NCBI GenBank assembly: GCA_036924285.1
Contig: JAYKYS010000005.1
Coordinates: 3,968,001-4,032,000 of the forward strand
DNA from: Asterella californica
Taxonomy: Eukaryota > Streptophyta > Marchantiopsida > Marchantiales > Aytoniaceae
Direction: 5' to 3'
Length of the DNA stretch: 64,000 nucleotides
Below, in pieces: positions 50,800 to 60,360 of this stretch. How positions within the stretch are numbered: position 1 is the first letter of the stretch; the number at the start of each line of letters is the position of its first letter. The notes beneath the pieces were generated by a model. The model was not told the origin of the DNA. It did not search any database and was given only the letters and a program-made list of their open reading frames with translations. The position numbers and the translations under genes are program-made.

Positions 50800-51290
50800 A
50801 ACAGAAACTTCCCTGATCAGAAGAGATGGTGATGACTGTACAAATTTTCAGAGAACTGAAATTTGTATATTTTCACTTCCCTCATGGTTGTCAACCCCCT
50901 CCACTTTGAAAAATTCTTTCTCTCTCTTCAGACCTCATCTTCTCATGATTTCTTTTGTCCTAGATAGCTTATCAGCCACTCTAAAACACTGGAAAGTTTA
51001 TCAGGAAAATAAAATTCACAAAAATCTGACAATGACTGTAAATTTTTTCCAGATAACAGAATTCCTCAACTCTCACGAATAGACCCTCTCAACTTTGAAA
51101 ATTCATTGCTTCCTCTCTAGACCACCTTTTCCTATGATTTCTTTTGTCTTAGATAGGTTATCAGCCAATCTAAAACACTGGAAAGTTTCACAGGAAAATA
51201 AAATTCACAGAAAAGTTGACAGCGACTGTACAAATTTCCCAGAGAGCAGAATTTCTAAACTCACAAATTTCTCTCCTCTAATAACTTTTC
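50800..51290 (-). repeat. Leader tandem repeats, period about 190 bp
   Basis: The word ATGATTTCTTTTGTC occurs at 50,945 and 51,134, each followed by TAGATAG, TTATCAGCCA and TCTAAAACACTGGAAAGTTT. A third, partial unit begins near 50,836 (CTGTACAAATTTTCAGAGA). The repeats lie between the primer site and the first extra ORF, in the transcribed leader. Confidence 0.8.
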
Positions 51291-51541
51291 TCTCCTCCTT
51301 TCTCTACAACTCTTGTTGCACCCTCTTTCAACTCTCTTTAAACCCTTTCTAAGTGACAAGATGTAAAGAATGACTTCGAACGCGTCATATATCACTACGG
51401 GATACACGAAAGGTTCTAACGTTGCTAACATCGCGTTAGCTCTATCTCCTCCCAACGTTCTCTCCATGTGCTCTCTCATAATCTCCTTTGTCGAATATAG
51501 AACTGAACTCTAAACATCGTTCAACGATCCCTTCAAGTGAG

Positions 51542-51559
51542 GTCCCGGCAACGGAACCA
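51542..51559 (-). other. Primer-binding site, tRNA-Asp-like
   Basis: Four bases inside the 5' LTR end, the minus strand reads TGGTTCCGTTGCCGGGAC. This resembles the tRNA-Asp primer site known from Athila/Tat elements (TGGCGCCGTTGCCGGGG), with changes at the two bases after TGG and near the far end. Position next to the LTR and the leading TGG support the call. Confidence 0.7.
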
Positions 51560-51563
51560 AAAA

Positions 51564-52475
51564 TGTAAACCCTCCGCGGTCCTATCGATTAACTACCCCC
51601 CGATCTCTCAACCTCCACGATCGTCATCCACGAATCTGCAACATGTCGGGCCTGTCTCTCACTCAGGGGTCACCTCTGATGGCTTTGAGGAAGCACACCA
51701 TGAACTTGAAGGGAAAATGCTGAGTTCACTCATTCATACACCCACAAACTTATCAACTAAAAATCTCCTTAAACACATCAACTAAAATCCTCCATTCTAA
51801 CGACGTCTCTCAAGTTCTCACATGCTAAAAATATCCCACACTCTCTATATTACTCAAGTTGTCATTACGACAATGTGAAAACAAGGATGAGGAGCTCTTC
51901 TCTACTCCTCTATTTATACATTCTAGGTTTTTACTTTGGTACCCTCGGTAACTCAGCCGTAACTACTTTTACCGAGTTTTACTAAGATATTACTTAAGGT
52001 AAAAGCATTGATCACATGGGCTTTTTACCTTTTCACATGGGCTTATTCCTTCAAAGTCAACAACTTCTAGAAGGATTCTGGAATATTCTCAAGGAATCTC
52101 GAATTTCCACCCCCCCTATACACTAGGACCCACTAAAAAGGAAACATGTGGAATCTCTTCTTGTTTTTAATGCCCACAAAGTCCACAACTTTAATCCAAC
52201 CACTAATATCAAGTCAAAAAGGAGATAAGGGATACTTTCCACCTCCTTTCTACCTTTTAGACAAGATGACAAGATAGTAGTGCTCACTCTTTAGCAAATA
52301 TCTGAATTCTGCCAAAAGTACAGCTAAGTTTAACCATAACTAACTTTTAGCTAGTCATGACTAATTTGATACATCCTTAAAGTACTTTGGCAGCCAATAA
52401 ACATTCTCAACACTTAGTTATAACTAAACACCTTACTAATAGACAAACTTCCTATGTGTAACATAGGTCGTTACA
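51564..52475 (-). repeat. 5' LTR of the Tat-like element
   Basis: It starts TGTAAACCCTCCG (plus strand) and ends GTCGTTACA. By eye it matches 43,720-44,632 except for about five substitutions and one base in a C-run. It is followed at 52,476 by GATC, which repeats the GATC just left of 43,720. It contains a good TATA box on the minus strand. Confidence 0.95.
51910..51918 (-). promoter_or_regulatory. TATA box of the 5' LTR
   Basis: The minus strand reads TATAAATAG followed by AGGAGTAGAG, a near-ideal plant TATA box inside the 5' LTR, pointing toward gag and pol. The same word occurs in the 3' LTR at 44,066-44,074. Confidence 0.7.
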
Positions 52476-52870
52476 GATCCTCTATCTTATACCTAAATTT
52501 GACAAGAAGAGTCAATAACGCGAATGTGCACAGATCACTGGGTCAACACATCTTGTTATCGTGCGATCTCACATCCAGATACCGGTGAACGTGACACCTA
52601 ATATGCTCTCAAGTGAGCTATTCGGAAAGTTCGTGAAACCCAAAAGAAAACACAACACACATTTTATACAGGGTAAGTAGAGAAAAAAGGCAAGGGGAGT
52701 GGAAGATACCCACGTAGGAAGATCATACACGTGGACCGAGGGCATAGTGCCCGAGGTCAAATGCCGATCCACCTTCCAAGAAAACCCTTCTTGGAGATGA
52801 ACTGGAGCGGAGTGATCAACGGACGTGTGGTGCCCACAAATTACAAGATTCACGAATTTTTAAAATTTTT
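52476..52870. other. Flank of the Tat-like insertion, no gene
   Basis: Between the 3' target-site copy (GATC, 52,476-52,479) and the GAAGAC-rich patch there is about 400 bp. The minus strand has a 94-codon frame (52,569-52,853) without known domain. I see no repeat partner. Confidence 0.4.
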
Positions 52871-52899
52871 AAGATTAATAACTTGTTTGTATAACTGAA

Positions 52900-55800
52900 G
52901 AAGCGTTGTTACTTAAGATTACTGCTTCCTTAGAAGGAAGATGATCTGATGAGCTTTTTAATAAGAAGTTGACTTCTTCGGAAGACGACCGTCTTCCGAG
53001 AAGCGTCTTCTCAGTTGCGTCTTCGGAAGACGGGAAGACAGCGGAAGACGGGAAGACGGCGAAAGACATCCATCTTCCGGAAGACAACGACCGCGAAGGC
53101 CTAACCATGAATTTCCAGGTAAAGGAGTAGGTGTACCTACTAGGTAACACCAAGGTGGTAGGTAGGTCGGGTAAGTCACCTAGGGTCGAAACCCCTAATC
53201 TGCGGGGAAGATGCGCAGGAAGCGTATTAGCGCATTCCAACTTCCCGCAGCAAGCACTTCTTGAGAAGATCGATTTCAGAGGGTGAGCTTCGAGTGAGGA
53301 GGCAGCAAGGTGGAATTGAGTGAGGATAGGATCGATTAGAAGCCGGAAGCAAGGCGAGGTCTAATTGCTGAAGCGCAAGAAGCGTACTGAGTGAAGAGCG
53401 TTTCATGTGAACCTCTCGGAAGCTGACATTGGAAGCAGCTGAGTGGAATCGGAGGTGGACGACTTAATCGATTGAGGCGTAGACAGGAGCTGACGACGGA
53501 AGCCGCTCAGTGGGGTCGCATTGGAGCTGGGACCAGAGCCAGAAGCGCGCGGAAGGTCGAAGACAACTCGGGAAGCAGACAGAAGATTGTAGAGGTTCTT
53601 TCCATGTTCTTTCCCCTCCCACTGCTTCTCGCCTTTGCTTGGTATCCCCCGCGCTTCCCCGGTTGATTGCAGGCAGCCTGATCGATTACCCCCCATCCCC
53701 ATTTTTCTTATTGTGACATTGGGTGCGGAAGCGCTGCCCCATTTCTGTTATGCATCTTCCTACTTCTTCCTGAGTTCAATTCGAGCTTCCCTACGCCTCG
53801 TCCTCAAATTGACGATCCCAGCTATCAATTTCCCTACCCTACTATCTCTCTACCCCCGAAACCTTGAACAGAAGACGCTTCGGAAAATTGGAACATCTTC
53901 GGAAGACGCTTCTGAAACTTGATTTCTTCGGAAGACTGTCTTCGGAAGTCGACTATAACCAATTCGTATCAAGAGTGGATTTGTGTTGCTTTTGTGTTAA
54001 GAGAGGCTTGGTACGAATCCTGAGTGGCTTGGTGAGTTGTTTTGTTATTTCAAGAAGTTGGAAGTCGGGAACTAGGTCTGTGCCTCCCGGTCTTCCAAGC
54101 TTCTCAAATCCACATCTTCCTAGAGAGACTAGAAGACTGGAAAGGCTGGCAAAATGCGCGAGAAGACGTGAGGGTCCATTTCGGGTCTCTTCTGTCCGAC
54201 CCATAGCAGCCCATTCCTTCTTCTTCCCGAACTTACGAGAGAGTCGTGAGAAGTCTTGCTGGCAGAATTTGGAGAGAATGGTCTTCCTACCGAGCAACAA
54301 GCTTCTTCTGAGTGTGTATGAGAGGTGAGAAGTCAGAAGAACAGAGTGCAAATGTCTTGAGTCTGTTGTGAGGATAGATTGCGCGTAGGAAGAAGAAGAC
54401 AAGTGAGACAAGTGAAGGGAAGCCTGACTTCGGGAGGTCTTCCGAGAAAGACATTGAATCGAAAACTGTCCCGAGAGTCTTCCCAGAGACCACTGTCACC
54501 GCAGGAGCCCGCAACCATCTTCTGAACCTTTCCTATACTCTACTTCTCGCATATCTTGTATCTTCTGTTAGGAAGCAGGATGTAATGCAAGGTGGGTTGT
54601 CTTCTTAGGAATCCATGCGAGGCCTTGCTTAGTTAGGATTGATTCGATACAGCTCGGAAGACGAGCGCTACTTAGGAAGCATTGTTAGAATCTTAGAAGA
54701 CGGAGTAGATGTCTTGTGGAATACTAGATTCGTCTTCTGAGAGTGGAAGCTATACTGTGAAGACTTAGAGAAGGACTGAGCCTTCGACTCACAACAAGTA
54801 CGTCACTTCTGCCAAGGAGTTTTAGGATCCCTATGATGTCGCCATGGTCCCTAGTCCCGCACCAGTAGCTCAGAAGATGGAGGAAGCACCACTCGACCCA
54901 GCTTCCCAGAAGATGCTTCTGTCTTCCGAAGCAGAAGCCGAAGCCGAGGAAGACGCAACAGCAGCGCCAGCGAAGAGCAATGAGGAGAAAGCTACCTCAG
55001 TGACACCCGAGGTAAGCGCAGGGCTTCCCAGCCCATCAGAAGCCGAGCTAGTAGCCCCGATAGGAGCAGATCAAGTAGAGATTGCCACCGAGCAATCATA
55101 GTAGCTAGTAACCAAAGTTGACAATTCCAGATTTAGTAGGATCAAACATGCTATCTTAAGGATGGCAATTTCAAGTGTAAAATTAGTAGACAGCCATGTG
55201 GCAGAGTAGGAAGCGCAAAGACAGACAGGGGAAACCGTTTGCATGTGAAGAGGCAGTTTTCTCTCCGCGGTGGTGGTTCCTCTGTGTTCTCATGGCAGCG
55301 ACATAAATAGGATCGTAGAGCAGGAATTAGGGCTGCCACCACACGCTCATACACATCTTTCAGTGCAGCCAGAGACACATGAGTTGAGTAGGTCACCCAC
55401 ACTACACCCGATGTTAGAGACATACGAAGAGATTAGGATTATACCGGAGGGGTCTGCACGTTCGTTACCAGCAGTGGTTCGAGAATGTAGACAGAGGTAG
55501 TGGACAGTCTAGGAGCAGGGAACGGCATCCTCGTGCAGTCCTGCTGGTTAGACTGATGTGTCGAGGAGTAGGGACAGACAGTAGAGGGAGTGAGCTTCCC
55601 AACACCTATGTACCTTCTTCTCGGAGAATGGATTGTTGATTTGAGTGCAGAAGCTTAATTCGTGTCTTCTGGGTGGTGGATTTCCTTGAATTGCTCCCAA
55701 TTGTGCATGGGAAGTGTTCTCCTTGAGTGGTGGTGACTGTCAGCAGGTGTGGCATTGTAGCTTGACTCGTTCAATAGAGCACTTGGGATCTGCGTACGGA

Positions 55801-56420
55801 CGGTCTTATGGATAAGGGATCTCAGAAGACAGAGTAGTCAGAGCAACGAAGTGAAGAAGAAAGAAGCCTTCTTCCCACAGCAGAAGACGACATCTACAAG
55901 AAGAAGACGGTGCAACTGTACCCATGGTTGTTGTCTTCCTCCCCTAACTATTACAAGCAGGGATGGCTTGTTAGTCAGGATCCGAACTAGAAGCTTGTCG
56001 GAATCTTAATTTCCTCTTTTCATCTTGTTTTCTCTTGTTTGGATTTTCTCATCTTCCCCATCTTCTCCCATCTTCCCCATCTTCTTACCTTCTTCTAGTG
56101 AGTTTCCGAGATTTCTATTGAGCTTCCGTGAAGGTGAATGTCGTTGTAGTGCTGCAGGAAGACTATTTCCATAGGCAGAAGCATGGGAAGGTTACAGAGG
56201 GCATACACCCTGTGATTAATCTAACCCGTTGGAACGTGAGTGCGAGAGTAAGGTGTAACAGCCGTGCAAGTCGACTTCTGCGCAGCAGTACCATCTTCTG
56301 GAGGTGTGAGAAGACGAGCTGAACCCCCAGAAGACGAGAATCGCTTCGGGAAGACGGTACTGAGAAGACCGGAAGAAGCAACCTGGAAGCAGGAAGATCA
56401 TCTTTCCGAGCTTCTCTGTG
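52900..56420. repeat. GAAGAC/CTTC-rich composite region, possible decayed retroelement
   Basis: Over about 3.5 kb the words GAAGAC, GTCTTC, GAAGC and CTTCCG recur on both strands; 52,975-53,100 alone contains many. The pattern is dense at 52,975-53,100, 53,860-54,500, 54,660-54,790, 55,840-55,900 and 56,280-56,400. No clean period was found, so it is not a simple satellite. An alanine- and glutamate-rich frame at 54,844-55,101 lies inside it and looks like the start of a gag. Interpretation as an LTR plus leader of a decayed element is inference. Confidence 0.5.
54844..55101 (+). pseudogene. Gag-like N-terminal ORF in the GAAGAC-rich region
   Basis: An 85-codon frame from an ATG (MVPSPAPVAQKMEEAP) is low-complexity, rich in A, E, P and S. 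After the TAG at its end, other frames give TKVDNSRFSRIKHA-like and RMAISSVKLVDSHV-like segments, then a frame at 55,270-55,500. Composition and layout are those of a retroelement gag beginning, but I cannot assign a family. It may equally be non-coding repeat DNA. Confidence 0.3.
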
Positions 56421-57409
56421 AATAGTTGTGTGATATTTTAGTTAGTAGTTGTTTATTTAGATCCAGAGTATATTTTGGCGTACCTGGAACACGCGTGGTT
56501 TTGTGAGAAGACGGGATTCCTAGGCAAAACCCGTGTGTTTGTGTGTTTCAACAGATCTTAGAACTTAAAGCAGCGTTACTTATGTAAATCCTCTGTGGAA
56601 ACGATATCTTGTATACTAAATGGGCAAAAGGAGTAATCCTACGTCACTACAAGACGGATGACGTGGTCACTCCATGGTCAATGAGAGCGGTCAGAATCTA
56701 AACCAACGCCTTTCCGACGACTTGACGACATTAGGATTCCCGTATCGGAAGAGCCACGTACCTCGGATCTGACGACGGTCAGGCGATGTGACGGAGTAAG
56801 AGCCGGAGGGGGGGAGGGAGGAGATAGACAAGCAGACATGCAAATCCAAGCATTATCGGGATGAGCGCAAAAGTGTGAAGACAGAGGCGAACACGTTGTC
56901 TTATGCGAGAGCGAGCGAGAAGTGCGGAGGGTAGTGACATAGTCAATGTATGATGTGTATATACATAACTATCCTCGAGGAAAATTCAATTGTGACAGTT
57001 CATAAGTGACAATTTTGAGGCTAAATAGTTGACAGTGATAGTTTTATGAGGGTCTCGATTGACGTATATGATATACTCCTCAACAAGGAAAGAAGTGTGT
57101 CCTCGTACCTACTATCCCTTGTTGACACTTGGACAAGTGTTTACTATAGCTCCAACCCCCTGGATGGTCCTCTAAGATAAGATTCAGTGCGCACATTTAT
57201 CTTAGTGAATGATTTTTTCAGTTCAGGTTACAAACCGACCGGCAGTTCCTCGCTTATCGTTCGTATATCTGAAGAGAGTCGACAGAGGTCTCTAGACGTT
57301 GCTCTATGTCTATGTGCACAATAGGGTGACCAAACCCGTGCAGTGCAACGATTGCTGAGAGTCCTTGGCTTTCGTCCTTCCAGCCCTCACTCTCGATCTG
57401 TTCGTGGCA
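56421..57409. other. Spacer, nothing recognised
   Basis: No frame with a known domain. A G-rich run lies near 56,805-56,825 (GGAGGGGGGGAGGGAGGAG). The right end adjoins the chromodomain end of the chromovirus remnant and could include its 3' LTR, but no partner copy was found. Confidence 0.45.
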
Positions 57410-57961
57410 TCAAGGACGGAGGACTTGCGGATCCCATCTCTGGATAAAGGTGTGGTACGGGCACGCTATGAGTACCCAAGGTATCTCGGTCAATGTCACC
57501 CAACTTTGAGCGGTAATGTCGTGCCCCATCCATTCCACAAGTAGCTCGACCCTTTCAGACTGAGAGCTCGGACCAGGTACTTGCCTCTGGTCCAGCACTC
57601 TACTGATGGCGATATCAGCCATCAACGGTAGGTGCTCTAACACGGGAGTCCACTTTTGGATTCTCCCCAGCAACTGGAGGTCATCTTGTGCAAACTTGTT
57701 CAAGTTTGACACATGGATTATAAGGTGATAACCCTGCATGCTGGCTGGGAAGACCAGATGGTAGCTTACGAGCGTAACTCGCCTCAAGATCTCGAAGGGC
57801 CCGGTCCAACAAGGTATAAATTTCCCTGTCATGCCATGCGAGATGGAGTAGCTCTTGGTCTTGAGCCAAACTCGATCCCCTCTGCTAAGATGGACATCAA
57901 TCCGCTTAAGGTTGGTATACTTAACATACTTAGTCTGTGCCTTAAGGATATTCTGCTTCAC
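57410..57961 (-). pseudogene. Integrase C-terminus with chromodomain
   Basis: A 183-codon frame starts in the GPY/F-type module (GDRVWLKTKSYS, KFIPCWTGPFEILRRV, SYHLVFPASM, HVSNLNKF). It continues to a chromodomain-like segment with ISRVLDQRQV, VELLVEWMGHD and SWVTLTEI at about residues 118-160. Chromodomains on integrase direct insertion toward marked chromatin. This frame is the best preserved part of the remnant. Confidence 0.75.
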
Positions 57962-58314
57962 TTGGTGTAGTACATACGATCTCTACCCAAGGGGACTATC
58001 CTTGAAGGCTTGCTCAAACTCAGGGGTCTGGAAGACGAGGGTGGCTGGAGACACATGTTGCTTGTTACCTCGATACATCAACTCAAAAGACTTGTACCAG
58101 TCGCAGTATGTATCGAGTCGTTATGCACGAATTCTATGAGGTCTAAGTGTCAGGATCAGTCACTCTGGTCTCGTAAGACACAGTTATGTATTCCTTGCTC
58201 GATGATATGATTCACTCGCTCACTCTGATCATCGGTCTGTGGGTGGTAGGCAGCAGTGAACTTAAGTTGGGTCTCGAGTCGGTCAAAGAGAGAAGTCCAG
58301 AACCCGTTCGAGAA

Positions 58315-58512
58315 TCAAATATCATTATCTGATATGATTTCTCGACGGAGTACATGGTACTTGAAGATTTGACTCAGGAAAAGCTTGGCCATCTCTGGGA
58401 CAGAGATGAAGGTCGTACATGATATAAAATGGGCCATTTTGTTCAACATGTCCACCATTGTTAAGATAGAGTCGAACCCTTCTGAGTCAGGTAGCTGAAC
58501 TATAAAGTCCAT
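58315..58512 (-). pseudogene. Integrase catalytic-core fragment of the chromovirus remnant
   Basis: A 65-codon frame begins MDFIVQLPDSEGFDSILTMVD (first catalytic Asp in MDF) and reaches EIISDNDI, the second Asp box, usually SDRD or SDNG. The region after it, up to the glutamate, is in other frames. It fits between the zinc domain upstream and the chromodomain frame downstream. Confidence 0.7.
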
Positions 58513-59526
58513 AGTAGTACTCTCTCATAAGTTCTCTAAGACAAGGAGAGGTTGTAACAGTCCGGCTGGCCTAAGGTGTTCGAGTTTCGTCTATTGACCA
58601 AATCAAACTACTCTCGACGTATCTCCGCACGTCCGCACTTAGACCAGGCTAAAAGTACTTTTGTATGACCTAGTGGAGGGTGCGTGCATGACCTCCATGG
58701 CTCGCTACCGGGGAGTCATGTTCCTCATAAAGGACTCTCTTCCTCAGCGGCCCTGGAGGTATGTATAAACGACTTTGTTTATAGTACCAAAGTCCATCCT
58801 TGTGCTCGAAGTGTCGCACACCTGGGTCTTCTATCCTCTACCTCGATCATTTTGTGGCCTGAGGGTCGAGGGCAGTGGCCTGGCGTACAAAGTCAAGAAG
58901 GTTCGACTGCGGAGAGGAGGCCAAGGCTTGAATCTACCTAGATAACGCATCAAGTCGAGACGTTCTCCTTCTCTTTTTGGTACTTCCTAGTCACTATCCA
59001 AGCTGCCATCTCTGTTGCTTGAGGGATAGTTTTGGCTTAGTGGCAAAATATGTGTTGCTTATATTGTCAGTGACAATGGTTACCTCGTTGGGAAGTAGAT
59101 AGTGTTCACCATATCACCCCCAGCATCTCTTGCTCGTGGGTCTCTCGTTTGGTTTCTTGCTCACTTCACATGTGTGACTCGAAAGCTACTGGGTATTCTC
59201 TTTGCATGAGTACATCCCCGATCGTCAACGGTGAGGAGTCAGTGTGTACCTCAAAGGGTTCCTTGAGCTCGGTAACACAAACACATGTGCTTCGGTCAGA
59301 GTCTCCTTTAAGGTCTCGAAGGCTTTCTGTTGAGGGAGATTTTAGTGAAAAGGTTTCTTCACGTCCCTAAGGAGATTGAATATAAGAGAGACTATATGTC
59401 AAAACTCCGAATGAACTTTCGGAAGTAAGAAGCCAAACTTAGAAAAGATCTCACTTCGGCTATCGACTTGGGCACCGACCACTGCTGTATTGATTGGACC
59501 TTGCGCTGATTAATGTGCACCCCCTC

Positions 59527-60123
59527 TTATCTATCAGACAGCCCAAGAAAACTACACTTTCTTTCTTGTCCAAATGAGCATTTGGAGACTTTGAGCACGA
59601 GCTTCTCCTTCTCGAGTTTTCGGAACATCGTCTCTACGTCTTTCAGGTGCTGGTCCCAAGTTGGAGAGTAGACTATGATGTCATCTAAGTAGACAATAAC
59701 TGAGTCGTCCAATTGGTCACGATGAATGTCATTCATGAGTCGGCAAAAGATTGTAGGGGCGTTGGACCGATCAAATGATAAAACCGTGTATTCATACAGT
59801 CCATACCGGATGATGATCGCGGTTTTCTCCTCATCCTCCTCTGCAATCCTAATCTGGTGGTACGTCGACCTTAGATCCAACTTGCTGAAGAACCTGTCTT
59901 TAACCAAGCGGTCCATTGTCTCATCCATAAGAGAGATTGTGTACTTCTCTTTTATCATGATCTTATTCAAGGCTCGATAATCCTCACAAAGTCTTAAGGT
60001 TCCCTCCTTCTTAGATACGAACATAACGGGGGTGGAGTCAAGGGAACAACTGGGGCGCAATATCCCCTGTTCAACCATCTCAGTCAGTTGACTCTTAAGC
60101 TCCTGGAGCAAATTGAGGGGCAT
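59527..60123 (-). pseudogene. Reverse transcriptase of the chromovirus remnant
   Basis: A 198-codon frame contains LKSQLTEMVEQGILRPS, RLCEDYRALNKIMIKEKY, FFSKLDLRSTYHQIRI and VIVYLDDIIVYS with both catalytic aspartates. It ends in KCSFGQERKCSFLG where the RT thumb should continue. Several conserved positions are changed (FDRSNAPTIFCRLMN, where I would expect FGLxNAPATFQ). Isolated from gag and with broken downstream frames, it should not act. Confidence 0.8.
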
Positions 60124-60360
60124 TTTCCGGCACCTCCCAACTGGTGAGATGGCACCGGGTATAAGATCTATCTTATGATCTATATTCCTACGAGGAGGGA
60201 GTACATTCGAGAGCTTCTCGGGTAAGAGATGCGCGTACTTCAGCAGAAGTCGCTACATCTCGGACTTGACAGGCATCTTTGCTACCCTTTCTTCCTCGTC
60301 CAACTCCCCTGGGTCTTTATCAGGTACCACTACCCAGGCGTCCTCGACATCCTTCATGGA

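Larger units (their letters stand above)
43720..52475 (-). mobile_element. Tat/Athila-like Ty3/gypsy LTR retrotransposon, full length, coding region broken
   Basis: The 8,756-bp element is on the minus strand. It has LTRs of 913 and 912 bp beginning TGTAAAC and ending CGTTACA, 4-bp flanking GATC on both outer sides, a primer site next to the right (5') LTR, and a polypurine tract next to the left (3') LTR. Order on the minus strand: leader with tandem repeats, two extra ORFs, gag, protease, RT, RNase H, integrase. The non-chromoviral RT, lack of a chromodomain, tRNA-Asp-like primer and DGGS protease point to the Tat/Athila side. The LTRs differ at only about five substitutions and one indel, so insertion is recent, yet pol holds at least two nonsense codons and two frame breaks. 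Confidence 0.92.
57410..60360 (-). mobile_element. Chromovirus (Ty3/gypsy) pol remnant
   Basis: On the minus strand, in order: RT approach (PEKLSNVLPPRRNIDHKIDLIPG near 60,220-60,160), RT (60,123-59,527), a damaged RNase H (59,300-58,900, with PFEVHTDSS-like and DALSR-like words in shifting frames), integrase zinc domain and core (58,760-58,315), and the integrase C-terminus with chromodomain (57,961-57,410). The gag is missing and no LTRs were matched, so this is a truncated, old copy with many stops. The chromodomain and the RT YLDD box place it in the chromoviruses. Confidence 0.82.
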
